Origin: Rubrivivax sp.
Lineage (GTDB): Bacteria > Pseudomonadota > Gammaproteobacteria > Burkholderiales > Burkholderiaceae_C
Length of the DNA: 33,587 nucleotides
Assembly: GCA_021297985.1 (NCBI GenBank)
Contig: JAJTGU010000124.1
Span: forward strand, 1-33,587
Direction: 5' to 3'
Part shown: piece after piece, positions 8,401-16,406 of the stretch
How positions within the stretch are numbered: position 1 is the stretch's first letter
Layout of the letters: each line of letters starts with the position of its first letter
Program-made: the position numbers and the translations under genes
The notes under the pieces: generated by a model
Told to the model about the DNA's origin: nothing
Databases searched by the model: none
The model's input: the letters and a program-made list of their open reading frames with translations, nothing else

Positions 8401-8438
8401 GTCGTAACCGTCCGGGGGGCCGGACTCGGCCCAGGCGA

Positions 8439-9068
8439 TCAGCGCGCCTTGCGACGCAGCGCGCCAGCGGCACCGGCCAGCGCCAGGCCCACCAGGGCCA
8501 GCGAGCCGGGTTCCGGCACTTGGTTGCTGCGGTCGGCGACGAAGAAGATCTTCTCGTAGGCGGTGCTTTGATTCAGGAACTGGATGTCGTTGATGCGGTA
8601 GCCGCCCACGAAGCTCAGCGTGTGCAGGCACATGCCGATGGGCGAAGCACCCGTGTTGCACTCGCCGTTGCGGACGACGTCGTTCAAGCCGGCAAAGCCC
8701 CAGGACCAGAAGTCCGAGTACCACCACTGAGCGCCGTTGGATACGTGCGTGGTGCTGGTGTTGCCGGTGTCGATGATCGAATCGGCACGCGTCGTCGCGG
8801 CCAGCGACAGCAGGGTGTTCGAACCGGTCTCGCGACCGGCCATCATGATGTAGTCGCCCTGGCACTGGTTCAGCACGTTTTCGCCGCTGTTGCCAATGGT
8901 GAGGTTGAACGTGGCCACGTAGCACTGCGTCCAGCCGCCACCGGTGACGGTGGCCAGCGACACGTTGGCCTGGGCGCCAAACGGCAGGTAGGTCGGCATG
9001 GCCTGGGCGGCGCCCGCGGCAAACAGGCTGGCGGCAGCCAGGGCGATGGAAGCAAGACGTTTGTTCAT
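8439..9068 (-). CDS. PEP-CTERM sorting-domain surface protein
   Basis: A 209-residue exported protein. Residues 1-23 are a signal peptide (MNKRLAS, hydrophobic run, AQA|M). Residues 184-209 form a textbook PEP-CTERM tail: VPEPGS, a hydrophobic stretch (LALVGLALAGAAGA) and a terminal RRKAR cluster. Such tails are recognised by exosortase (EpsH/XrtA) and removed as the protein goes to the cell surface or the exopolysaccharide matrix of biofilm- or floc-forming bacteria. The body holds four cysteines (49, 69, 137, 147), a tryptophan/aromatic patch near 115-124 and many Asn/Ser/Thr residues, but no named domain. ATG 9068 is preferred to a GTG nine bases earlier. No exosortase gene is in the window. 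The gene lies between the 3' ends of ppx and ppk. Confidence 0.87.
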   Translation of the reverse strand: MNKRLASIALAAASLFAAGAAQAMPTYLPFGAQANVSLATVTGGGWTQCYVATFNLTIGNSGENVLNQCQGDYIMMAGRETGSNTLLSLAATTRADSIIDTGNTSTTHVSNGAQWWYSDFWSWGFAGLNDVVRNGECNTGASPIGMCLHTLSFVGGYRINDIQFLNQSTAYEKIFFVADRSNQVPEPGSLALVGLALAGAAGALRRKAR

Positions 9069-9105
9069 GGCAGGCACCGGGTTTGGTTACAGGCGCCAAT
9101 CCAAC

Positions 9106-9121
9106 TGCGCAAACCGTGCCA
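9106..9121 (-). promoter_or_regulatory. Sigma-54 (RpoN)-like promoter of the PEP-CTERM gene
   Basis: On the minus strand, TGGCACGGTTTGCGCA matches the sigma-54 consensus TGGCACG-N4-TTGCW: the -24 element is perfect, spacing to the invariant -12 GC is exact, and only the two T bases before that GC differ. Initiation would be near 9095, about 27 bases before the ATG. PEP-CTERM genes in several floc-forming betaproteobacteria depend on RpoN and the PrsK/PrsR pair, which supports the reading. Confidence 0.5.
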
Positions 9122-9142
9122 CAACAGAAATCTTGAATTAAA

Positions 9143-9157
9143 TCAACAACTTGTTGA
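9143..9157. promoter_or_regulatory. Perfect 15-bp palindrome upstream of the PEP-CTERM gene
   Basis: TCAACAACTTGTTGA has seven-base arms around a single central base, in an AT-rich patch that stands out from the surrounding sequence. It lies about 50-60 bases upstream of the predicted sigma-54 start. It could be an activator or repressor site, or part of the upstream sequence read by an enhancer-binding protein. Confidence 0.45.
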
Positions 9158-9241
9158 CCACGGGCCGTATACAGTTGTAAGCAATGGAAACTTTTCCGAC
9201 ACCCCCGCCTGCAGGAGGACCCCAGCGATTCGTGAAGAGTT

Positions 9242-11386
9242 TCACAGACCATAACGTCGAGCCAGCGCCTGCTGCGCGCTGACGCCGTCGTCGGCGATGC
9301 GCCGGTACCGGCCCTGGCCGTCCAGCGACCAGGCGTCGCGACGGTCGTGCAGGTAAGGCACCAGGCCTTCGTCGATGACGCGCTGGCGCAGCGCGGCGTC
9401 GCGCACCGGCCAGGCGATCTCGATCCGGCGGAACATGTTGCGGCTCATCCAGTCCGCGCTCGACAGGTACAGCGCCTCGTCGTCGGCGCCGTCGCCCCAG
9501 CGGAAGTACATCACCCGCGAATGCTCCAGGAACCGGCCGACGACCGAGCGCACCTGGATGTTGTCGGTCGCGCCCGGCAGGCCCGGCGGCAGCATGCAGG
9601 CACCCCGGACGATCAGATCGATCCGCGCCCCGGCCTGCCCGGCCGCGATCAGGGCGTGGATCAGCGCCGGATCGGTCAGCGCATTGACCTTGACGACGAT
9701 GCGCGCCGGCCGACCGGCCCGCGCCGAATCGGCCACCTGCTGGATCAGCTTGAGCATGCGCCGGTGCATCACGAAAGGTGCCGTCACCAGGTGCTGCGGC
9801 GGCTTGAGCTTGGTCTGGCTGGCAAGCTGCAGGAACACCGCGTCGGCATCCGCCGCGAGCCCCGGGTCGGCACTGAGCAGGCCGAAGTCGGTGTACAGCC
9901 GCGCGGTCTTCGGGTTGTAGTTGCCGGTCGACAGGTGCAGGTAGCGGCGCAGTCGCGGCTGTCCGTCGTGGCGCGCGCCCTTGCCGCTGGCGGCTTCTCG
10001 CCGCGTCACCAGCAGCAGCTTGGCGTGGGTCTTCAGGCCGACGATGCCGTAGACGACCTGCGCGCCCACCGCCTCGAGCCGCTCGGCCCAGTTGATGTTG
10101 GCCTCTTCGTCGAAGCGCGCCTTCAGCTCGACGACCGCCAGCACCTCCTTGCCGCGACGGGCCGCCTCGATCAGCAGGTCCATCAGCACGCTCTGCGTGC
10201 CGGTGCGGTAGATGGTCTGCTTGATCGCCAGCACGTCGGGGTCGTGCACCGCTTCGCGCAGGAACTGCACGACCGGCTCGAAGCTCTCGAACGGGTGGTG
10301 CAGCAGAACGTCGCGCTGGCGCAGCTGGTCGAAGATGGACTGCCCCAGCGGCAGACTGGCGCTGGGCCAGGCGGCCTCGAACGCCGGGAATCGGAGCGCC
10401 TCGTTCGCCAGCCGGTCGTCGACCTGCTCGATCAACTGGTTCAGCCGCACCAGGTTGACCGGCCCGTTGACCTTGTACAGCGCGACCTCGGGCAACTGGA
10501 ACTGCTCCAGCAGGAAACGGCTCAACTCGACCGGGCAGCTGGCCACCACCTCAAGCCGGATGGCCTGCCCGAAGTGGCGCAGCGTCAATCCGCTGCGCAG
10601 TGCCTGGCGCAGGTTGGTCACGTCGTCCTCGTCGACCTCGAGGTCGGAGTCGCGGGTGACGCGGAACTGCGAAAACGACACCACCTCGCGCCCCCCGAAC
10701 AGCTCGCCCAGGTGGGCGCGGATGACGCTGGACAGCAGCACGAATCCTTGCGCACCGCCCGTCAATGACTGCGGCAGCGATATCACCCGCGGCAGCACAC
10801 GCGGCACCTTGACGATGGCGATCTGGTTCTCGCGCCCGAAGGCGTCGCGGCCCCCGAGCTTGGCGATGAAGTTCAGGCTCTTGTTGGCCACCAGCGGGAA
10901 CGGGTGGCTGGGGTCCAGGCTGACCGGCACCAGCAGCGGCCGCACCTGGGTCTCGAAGAAGCGCTGCACCCATTCGCGCTGCGGGGCGTCGCGCTCGGCG
11001 TGGTTCAGCACCACGATGCCGACCCGCTTGAGCGCGGGCATGACCTCGTCGTTGAACAGCGCGTACTGCTCGTCGATCAGTTCGTGCGCGGCCGCGGCCA
11101 GCGCCTTCAGGTCGGTGCCGGCCTCGTTGCCCTGCTGGCGATGGGCCTCGATCGCGTCGGCGACGCGCACCTCGAAGAACTCGTCGAGGTTGGAGCTCAC
11201 GATGGTGACGTAGCGCAGCCGCTCCAGCAGCGGCACGTCCGCCCGCCGCGCCTGCGCCAGCACGCGGCGGTTGAACTGCAGGATCGAGCGCTCGCGGTCG
11301 AGCAGCGGCGTGCTGTCGGCGATCTTTGCGGGCACCGCGGCCGGCAGGGGGATGGGCGGGACGATGGGTGACTTGGCTTCGGTCAT
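9242..11386 (-). CDS. ppk: Polyphosphate kinase 1
   Basis: A 714-residue PPK1 that reversibly transfers the gamma-phosphate of ATP to polyphosphate. All four domains seem present. The N-terminal helical domain starts at about RERSILQFNRRVL (31-43) and reads NLDEFFEVRVA near 66-76. The catalytic half includes AIKQTIYRTG (387-396), the autophosphorylated histidine H454 in LKTHAKLLLV and RYLHLSTGNYNP (481-492). Length matches other PPK1 proteins. The start ATG 11386 is chosen because the family's N-terminus aligns there; the frame remains open for another 970 bases, but that segment is antisense-frame material inside the ABC ATPase gene. A 68-bp gap separates it from the transporter operon; it contains the 10-bp palindrome GTCGCGCGAC (11404-11413), with no clear Pho box. 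Confidence 0.95.
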   Translation of the reverse strand: MTEAKSPIVPPIPLPAAVPAKIADSTPLLDRERSILQFNRRVLAQARRADVPLLERLRYVTIVSSNLDEFFEVRVADAIEAHRQQGNEAGTDLKALAAAAHELIDEQYALFNDEVMPALKRVGIVVLNHAERDAPQREWVQRFFETQVRPLLVPVSLDPSHPFPLVANKSLNFIAKLGGRDAFGRENQIAIVKVPRVLPRVISLPQSLTGGAQGFVLLSSVIRAHLGELFGGREVVSFSQFRVTRDSDLEVDEDDVTNLRQALRSGLTLRHFGQAIRLEVVASCPVELSRFLLEQFQLPEVALYKVNGPVNLVRLNQLIEQVDDRLANEALRFPAFEAAWPSASLPLGQSIFDQLRQRDVLLHHPFESFEPVVQFLREAVHDPDVLAIKQTIYRTGTQSVLMDLLIEAARRGKEVLAVVELKARFDEEANINWAERLEAVGAQVVYGIVGLKTHAKLLLVTRREAASGKGARHDGQPRLRRYLHLSTGNYNPKTARLYTDFGLLSADPGLAADADAVFLQLASQTKLKPPQHLVTAPFVMHRRMLKLIQQVADSARAGRPARIVVKVNALTDPALIHALIAAGQAGARIDLIVRGACMLPPGLPGATDNIQVRSVVGRFLEHSRVMYFRWGDGADDEALYLSSADWMSRNMFRRIEIAWPVRDAALRQRVIDEGLVPYLHDRRDAWSLDGQGRYRRIADDGVSAQQALARRYGL

Positions 11387-11454
11387 CCGCCGAGAATATG
11401 ACCGTCGCGCGACAAATGCGTGACGTTGCCGGTGCGGGCCCGCGGGACGTGGTG

Positions 11455-12228
11455 CTACTTCAGCGAGTTCGCCAGGAACCCCTGCAGCCGCTCGCTTTGC
11501 GGTCGCACAAGCACCTCGGCCGGATGGCCCTGCTCCTCGATGCGGCCCTTGTGCAGGAAGACGACGTGGTTGCTGACCTCGCGGGCGAAGCTCATCTCGT
11601 GGGTGACGACGATCATCGTGCGGCCTTCTTCGGCGACGCCGCGCATCACGCGCAGGACTTCGCCGACGAGCTCGGGGTCCAGCGCCGACGTCGGCTCGTC
11701 GAACAGCATCACCTGCGGCTCCATCGCCAGCGCGCGGGCGATCGCGACGCGCTGCTGCTCGCCGCCCGACAGGTGCGCCGGGTAGGCGTCCTTGCGGTGG
11801 AACACGCCGACCCGCTGCAGGTAGCGCTCGGCACGCTCGACGGCCTCGGCCCGGCTCAGGCCCAGGACCTGGGTCGGTGCCTCGATGACGTTTTCGAGTG
11901 CCGTCAGATGGGCCCAGAGGTTGAAGTGCTGGAACACCATCGCCACGCGTGAGCGCAGGCGCTGCAGCTGTGCCGCGTCGCGGGCCTTCAGCGCGCCGGA
12001 TTTGTCGGCCACCAGGACCAGCTCCTCGCCGGCGACGACGATGCGCCCGGCGTTGGGCTGCTCCAGCAGGTTCAGGCAGCGCAGGAAGGTGCTCTTGCCC
12101 GAGCCCGACGAGCCGATCATCGAGATCACGTCGCCCTGGCGGGCCCGGACGCTGACGCCATCGAGCACGGTGTTGGCGCCGTAGCGCTTGACGATCCCTT
12201 CGGCCAGCAGCAGCACGTTGTCGCTCAT
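11455..12228 (-). CDS. aotP: Amino-acid ABC transporter ATP-binding protein (AotP/HisP type)
   Basis: A 257-residue ABC ATPase of the polar-amino-acid uptake family. Walker A is GSSGSGKS (39-46), the Q-loop glutamine is Q100, the signature is LSGGE (153-157), Walker B is VMLFDEP with D177/E178, and the switch histidine is H210 (VVTHEMSF). It energises uptake by the two permeases encoded just upstream. It is the last gene of the five-gene operon and starts 14 bases after the AstE-like gene. The open frame extends to 12516 but that part overlaps the AstE-like gene. The order binding protein-permease-permease-AstE-like-ATPase matches aotJQMOP of Pseudomonas, which imports arginine and ornithine; HisP or GlnQ naming would fit the protein alone. 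Confidence 0.88.
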   Translation of the reverse strand: MSDNVLLLAEGIVKRYGANTVLDGVSVRARQGDVISMIGSSGSGKSTFLRCLNLLEQPNAGRIVVAGEELVLVADKSGALKARDAAQLQRLRSRVAMVFQHFNLWAHLTALENVIEAPTQVLGLSRAEAVERAERYLQRVGVFHRKDAYPAHLSGGEQQRVAIARALAMEPQVMLFDEPTSALDPELVGEVLRVMRGVAEEGRTMIVVTHEMSFAREVSNHVVFLHKGRIEEQGHPAEVLVRPQSERLQGFLANSLK

Positions 12229-12242
12229 GGTTGCCACACCCC

Positions 12243-13352
12243 TCAGGCCGACAGCAGCTTGCCGCTGCGGACCACGGTCGTGCCGGCGATCTTGGCCAAG
12301 CGTTTGCCTGGCGTCGCCCAGCGCGTGGCGATGCGGGCGTACAGACGGCCGGCACCCTGGCAACGCAGCGTCGTGACCTGGCCGCTGTCGGGGCAGATCA
12401 CGTCGGCGATGGGCGCTCCGGCAGCGACCTGCTCGCCCGGTTCGGCGCGGAACACGACGACGCCGGCCACCGGCGACGTGATCGGCTCGGACGCCGCCAG
12501 CGGGGTCGGCTCGCAACGAGCCGGCGGCAGCGGTGCCGGCGTGCCGGCCACCAGGCCCCTTCGGCGCAGGAACTCGACGATGGCGTCGGCGTCGCTCTCG
12601 GCCCAGTCATGCCGCGTGTCGGCCTCGCCGCGCAGTTCGACCGTCACGGCAAAGCAGCCCAGCGGGATCGGGTGCTCCGGGAAGCGCTGGCGCAGCGCGA
12701 GCCAGGGCGTGCTGCAGGCTTCGTCGAAGGGCATGTCGCCACTTTCGGTGGCCAGCAGGATGGCCTCGGCGCCCAGCAAGGCGCCGAGTTCGGCTGCCAT
12801 CGCGTGCTGTGGCGTCAGGCCATAGAGGTGCATCGGCGCCTGCGAGTCGCAATGCAGGTCGAGCACGATCTCGCTGGCCACCGCCTGGGCCAGCAGACGG
12901 TGCTTGAGGTCCTGCGTCGGCGTGCTCGAAAGCAGCGCCGCCGCTGAGTCGGCCAACGCACTGCGGATGAGCGCGGCGTTTGCCGCTTCGTCGTCGCCGA
13001 GCCGGCCCTGCAGCACGTCCACCACGCGCGGCGCCAGATCGGGGTAGGCCCGGTTGAAGTTGATGCCGTCGCGCAGGTCGAAGCGGCCATGGTGCTGACC
13101 CTGCAGGTGTTGCGCCAGGCCCAGCGGGTTGGCATAGGGCACGAGCTGCACGCCGCCGAGCAGATCGCCAGCCGCCTCGAGCCGCTCGAGCCGCTCGCGC
13201 AGCTTGTGCGCGACCAGCATCGCCGGCACCTCGTCGGCATGCAGAGACGCCTGGATCGTGGCGCGCGGGGCGCCGGGTCCGAAGCGCAGGCGTCGGTAGC
13301 TGAACTGCTGGCCCGGGCCGCCGCTGGCAAGGGTCTGGATCTCGGAAAGCAT
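12243..13352 (-). CDS. aotO: AstE/aspartoacylase-family zinc hydrolase (AotO-like)
   Basis: A 369-residue member of the succinylglutamate desuccinylase/aspartoacylase family (M14-like fold). Zinc ligands are H38 and E41 (SLHADE) and H167 (LDLHCD); the catalytic glutamate is E239 (TVELRGEAD). The C-terminal 90 residues contain a barrel-sandwich-like segment (ITSPVAGVVVFRAEPGEQV, from about 282), which resembles lipoyl/biotinyl carrier folds and occurs in this branch. Enzymes of the family cleave N-acyl groups from amino acids, so an acylated amino acid linked to arginine catabolism is a sensible substrate guess; none is proven. A homologue, aotO, occupies the same place in the Pseudomonas arginine/ornithine uptake operon. 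ATG 13352 is preferred over a TTG at 13376; neither has a clear Shine-Dalgarno. Confidence 0.82.
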   Translation of the reverse strand: MLSEIQTLASGGPGQQFSYRRLRFGPGAPRATIQASLHADEVPAMLVAHKLRERLERLEAAGDLLGGVQLVPYANPLGLAQHLQGQHHGRFDLRDGINFNRAYPDLAPRVVDVLQGRLGDDEAANAALIRSALADSAAALLSSTPTQDLKHRLLAQAVASEIVLDLHCDSQAPMHLYGLTPQHAMAAELGALLGAEAILLATESGDMPFDEACSTPWLALRQRFPEHPIPLGCFAVTVELRGEADTRHDWAESDADAIVEFLRRRGLVAGTPAPLPPARCEPTPLAASEPITSPVAGVVVFRAEPGEQVAAGAPIADVICPDSGQVTTLRCQGAGRLYARIATRWATPGKRLAKIAGTTVVRSGKLLSA

Positions 13353-13394
13353 GGAGGGGTCGCGGGGGTCCGGCAAAGAGGGATCGGGGCTTGC

Positions 13395-14093
13395 TCAGGC
13401 TGCGGCCTGCTGGGGGCGCAGGTGACGCAGGAAGCGACGCTCGAGCAGCTTGAAGCTGCCGACCATCGAGAAGGTCAACGCGAAGTAGATCGCGGCCGCG
13501 GTGCCGAAGGCCTCGGCCGGCAACAGGTGGTTGGCGTACACGTCACGCGCGACCCGGGTCACGTCGACCAGCGTCACCGTGCTCGCGATGGCCGTGGCGT
13601 GCATCATGCTGACGACCTCGTTGCTGTACTGCGGCAGCGCCCTGCGCAGTGCGCTTGGCAACAGGATGCGGGTGTACAGCTTCAAGCCGTGCAGGCCGTA
13701 GGCGCGGGCGGCCTCGACCTCGCCGTGTGGCGTCGCGCGCAGTGCGCCGGCGAAGATCTCGGTCGTGTAGGCCGTGGTGTTGATGGCGAACGCCAGCCAG
13801 GCGCAGAACCAGGCCTCGCGCAGCATCGGCCAGGCCGCGCTCTCGCGCAGGGACTCGAACTGCGCCAGGCCGTAGTAGATGACGAACAACTGCACCAGCA
13901 GCGGCGTGCCGCGCACGACGTAGGTGAAGGCCCAGACCGGCCAAGCCAGCGCACGCCGTGGCGACACGCGCGCCACGGCCAGCGGCACCGACAACACGAA
14001 GCCGGTTGCCACGCTCAGCACCAGCAGCGTCAGGCAGACCTGAAGCCCATGCGCGTAGTCCGGCAGGCTCGCGGCAATGACGTCCCAGTCCAT
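13395..14093 (-). CDS. aotM: Amino-acid ABC transporter permease (AotM/HisM type)
   Basis: A 232-residue inner-membrane permease with about five hydrophobic segments. The cytoplasmic EAA loop that docks the ATPase is visible at about 124-140 (EVEAARAYGLHGLKLYTRI). TYVVRGTPLLVQLFVIYYG near residues 57-75 is the usual signature of the histidine/arginine/ornithine branch. It starts four bases after the stop of the partner permease gene, so the two are translated together and probably form a heterodimer. Confidence 0.88.
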   Translation of the reverse strand: MDWDVIAASLPDYAHGLQVCLTLLVLSVATGFVLSVPLAVARVSPRRALAWPVWAFTYVVRGTPLLVQLFVIYYGLAQFESLRESAAWPMLREAWFCAWLAFAINTTAYTTEIFAGALRATPHGEVEAARAYGLHGLKLYTRILLPSALRRALPQYSNEVVSMMHATAIASTVTLVDVTRVARDVYANHLLPAEAFGTAAAIYFALTFSMVGSFKLLERRFLRHLRPQQAAA

Positions 14094-14097
14094 GGCC

Positions 14098-14784
14098 TCA
14101 GAAGCTCACTTTCTTGACGCCCAGCGAGTAGCGCTTCTCCAGCCACGACAGCGCCAGGATCGACACCGTCGTGATCGCGAGGTAGATGCCGCCGATGGCG
14201 ACAAAGAACGTGAACGGCTCGCGGGTCGCGGCAGCGGCCATGTTGGCGCGGTGGACCATGTCGTCGAGCCCGATGATGGACACCAGGGCGGTGGCCTTGA
14301 CCATCACCAGCCAGTTGTTGGCAAAACCCGGGATCGCATGGCGGATCATCTGCGGCAGCATGACCCGCCGCACGACCTGGGCCGGGCGCAGGCCGTAGGC
14401 CGACGCGGCCTCGATCTGGCCCTTGGGGATGGCCAGGATGGCGCCGCGGAAGGTCTCGGTCAGGTAGGCACCGAAGATGAAGCCGATGGTCAGCACGCCG
14501 GCCGCGAACGGCGGCACGTCGACATAGCCCCAGCCGTAGCGATCGCCGAGCTCGTTGATCAGGATCTGGCCGCCGTAGAAGATCAGCAGCATCAGCACCA
14601 GGTCCGGCAGGCCACGGATCAGCGTCGTGTAGGTTTCGGCCGCCCAGCGCAGGCCGCGCCCGCCGTAGAGCTTGGCGATCGCACCGGCGAGGCCGAACAC
14701 GCAGGCCACCGTCAGCGACAGCGCCGCCACCGTCAGCGTGACCCAGAGCCCGCCGAGGATCGCGGGCAGATAACCGTGCAGCAT
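14098..14784 (-). CDS. aotQ: Amino-acid ABC transporter permease (AotQ/HisQ type)
   Basis: A 228-residue inner-membrane permease paired with the downstream one. It has about five hydrophobic segments, LIRGLPDLVLMLLIFYGGQ (55-73), the RGLPDLV variant typical of HisQ/AotQ proteins, and an EAA loop at about 123-142 (GQIEAASAYGLRPAQVVRR). It follows the binding-protein gene after 34 bases. Substrate is inferred from operon order only. Confidence 0.88.
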   Translation of the reverse strand: MLHGYLPAILGGLWVTLTVAALSLTVACVFGLAGAIAKLYGGRGLRWAAETYTTLIRGLPDLVLMLLIFYGGQILINELGDRYGWGYVDVPPFAAGVLTIGFIFGAYLTETFRGAILAIPKGQIEAASAYGLRPAQVVRRVMLPQMIRHAIPGFANNWLVMVKATALVSIIGLDDMVHRANMAAAATREPFTFFVAIGGIYLAITTVSILALSWLEKRYSLGVKKVSF

Positions 14785-14818
14785 CGGGTGGGGTGTCCGC
14801 TCAGGCCAGTCCGCGGGC

Positions 14819-15607
14819 TCAGTTGCCGCCGGAGACGTCGAAGTCGAAGTACGGCGCCGCCAAACGCTTGTAGGTACCGTCGGCCTTGATCGCCTTCAGC
14901 GCCGCATTGACCTTCTCGCGCAGCGCGTCGTCGCCCTTTCGGAAGGCAATGCCGACCCCGCCGCCGCCAGCGTCAAGGCGCACGTTCGGACCGACCTGGG
15001 CAAAGCCCTTGCCTTCGGGCTTCTTCAAGAAGGCCTCGCCGGAGACGACCGAGGATCCGAAGCCGATGTCGCCACGGCCGGCGACAAGCTCCATGTAGAC
15101 GTCGGTCTCCTTGTTGACCAGCAGCACCTCGGAGCCCTTGTACTGCTCGGCGATGTGCTTGGCCCGCGGGCTGTTGCGCAGCACGACGATCCGCTTGCCC
15201 TCGAGCGACTTGGGGCTGTGGTCCTTGAAGGCCCCGGCACGGGCGACAAAGCGCGAGGGCACGTCGTAGTACGGGTCACTGAAGTCGGCGGCCTTGCGAC
15301 GCTCGTCGCTGATCGTCATCGACGCGACGATCATGTCGAACTTGCGTGCCCGCAGCGCCGGCATCATGCCGTCCCATTCCTGCTGCACCAGCGTGCACTC
15401 GGCCTTCATCTGCGCGCAGACCGCCAGCGCGATGTCGATGTCGAAGCCGCTCAGCTTGCCATCCGGTCCCATCTTCGAAAAAGGCGGGTAGTTGCCTTCG
15501 ACCCCGACCCTCACCTTGGCCCAGCCTGGGGCCTGTGCGAAGGCAGGTACAGCGCAGGCCACGCAGGCAATGGCGATGGCAGAGGCAAACAGGCGGCGGT
15601 GGTTCAT
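14819..15607 (-). CDS. aotJ: Periplasmic amino-acid-binding protein (AotJ/ArtJ type)
   Basis: A 262-residue solute-binding protein (SBP family 3). A signal peptide covers residues 1-24 (MNHRRL, hydrophobic run, AFA|Q). The mature protein opens with VRVGVEGNYPPFSKM and carries the family signature GFDIDIALAVC (54-64), followed by EWDGMMPALRARKFDMIVASM, as in lysine/arginine/ornithine- and histidine-binding proteins. The ATG at 15607 fits the signal peptide; upstream in-frame sequence lacks membrane-export features. It is the first gene of the importer operon. The 168-bp region upstream, between it and the orn stop, holds no promoter that I can call with confidence, and no clear ArgR box. Preference for arginine/ornithine comes from gene order. 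Confidence 0.87.
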   Translation of the reverse strand: MNHRRLFASAIAIACVACAVPAFAQAPGWAKVRVGVEGNYPPFSKMGPDGKLSGFDIDIALAVCAQMKAECTLVQQEWDGMMPALRARKFDMIVASMTISDERRKAADFSDPYYDVPSRFVARAGAFKDHSPKSLEGKRIVVLRNSPRAKHIAEQYKGSEVLLVNKETDVYMELVAGRGDIGFGSSVVSGEAFLKKPEGKGFAQVGPNVRLDAGGGGVGIAFRKGDDALREKVNAALKAIKADGTYKRLAAPYFDFDVSGGN

Positions 15608-15775
15608 GGTGTCGAAAGGGGACGCCCGGGCGACGTCGTCGGTGCGATGGCCGCGGTTGTAGCAGCGCACCCGCAGCGCCGGGGAGAGGGTCGAAGCCCC
15701 AGCGTCCGTTTCCGGCAAGTCCGCGTCGCGTCCGACAAACGCACAGCCGCTGCGCGCGACGGGCGAACTCGCCAA

Positions 15776-16342
15776 TCAGACCGCCAGCAGCGTCGCGCGG
15801 TAGTGCAGCAACTCGTCGATCGACTCGTGGATGTCGGCCAGTGCGGTGTGAGCCTGCGCCTTCTTGAAGCCTTCCAGCGCCTGCGGCTTCCAGCGCCGGG
15901 CGAGCTCCTTCAGCGTCGAGACGTCGAGGTTGCGGTAGTGGAAGAACGCCTCGAGCTGCGGCATCGTGCGGGCCAGGAATCGCCGGTCCTGGCAGATGCT
16001 GTTGCCGCACATCGGGCTCTTGCCCTTGGGCACGTAGCGTTCGAGGAAGGCGATGGTCTCGGCCTCGGCGCGGGTCTCGTCGATGTCGGAAGCGCGCACC
16101 CGGGCCGTCAGGCCGCTGCGCCCGTGGGTGCCGGTGTTCCACGCGTCCATGCCGTCGAGCACGGCGTCGGTCTGGTGCACGGCGAAGACCGGACCCTCGA
16201 TGCGGCAGGTCAGCATCGGGTCGGTGACGACGACCGCGATCTCGATGATGCGGTCGGACTCCGGCAGCAGACCGGTCATCTCGAGGTCGATCCAGACCAG
16301 GTTGTGTTCGCTGCGGGCCAGCAGGGGCGAGGTCTCGCTCAT
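15776..16342 (-). CDS. orn: Oligoribonuclease
   Basis: A 188-residue DEDDh 3'-to-5' exoribonuclease that degrades di- to pentanucleotides, including the pGpG left from cyclic-di-GMP breakdown. The catalytic residues are D19 and E21 ([10 protein letters not shown]), D119 ([11 protein letters not shown]), H165 and D170 ([11 protein letters not shown]). Length and motifs match Orn closely. The ATG at 16342 gives the standard N-terminus [21 protein letters not shown]. It is divergent from the M48 protease gene with a 64-bp shared gap, an arrangement common in Burkholderiales. Confidence 0.95.
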   Translation of the reverse strand: MSETSPLLARSEHNLVWIDLEMTGLLPESDRIIEIAVVVTDPMLTCRIEGPVFAVHQTDAVLDGMDAWNTGTHGRSGLTARVRASDIDETRAEAETIAFLERYVPKGKSPMCGNSICQDRRFLARTMPQLEAFFHYRNLDVSTLKELARRWKPQALEGFKKAQAHTALADIHESIDELLHYRATLLAV

Positions 16343-16406
16343 GGTCGGTGCGCTATTTCGTATTGGAGCCGTGGATTCTGGGCCCGAGCCTACACTCGCG
16401 CCTCCG

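Noticed and set aside
8260-9252. Minus-strand 330-codon frame overlapping the PEP-CTERM gene
   Set aside because: A different frame of the same strand has the signal peptide and sorting tail; this one is Arg/Gly/His-rich noise.
11404-11413. 10-bp palindrome GTCGCGCGAC upstream of ppk as a Pho-type operator
   Set aside because: Too short and GC-biased to mean much; it does not match the Pho box (CTGTCAT repeats).
9242-12355. A 1037-codon open frame suggesting an ABC-ATPase/polyphosphate-kinase fusion
   Set aside because: Only the last 714 codons are Ppk. The upstream part is in a different frame from the ATPase gene and is low-complexity Arg/Gly/Ala, so it is a GC-driven shadow.
13174-13201. 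Small tandem repeat of GAGCCGCTC
   Set aside because: It is within the AstE-like coding frame and simply encodes repeated Glu-Arg-Leu.
16053-16406. N-terminal extension of the M48 protease
   Set aside because: It would lie inside orn on the opposite strand and carries no membrane segment; ATG 16407 fits the family.
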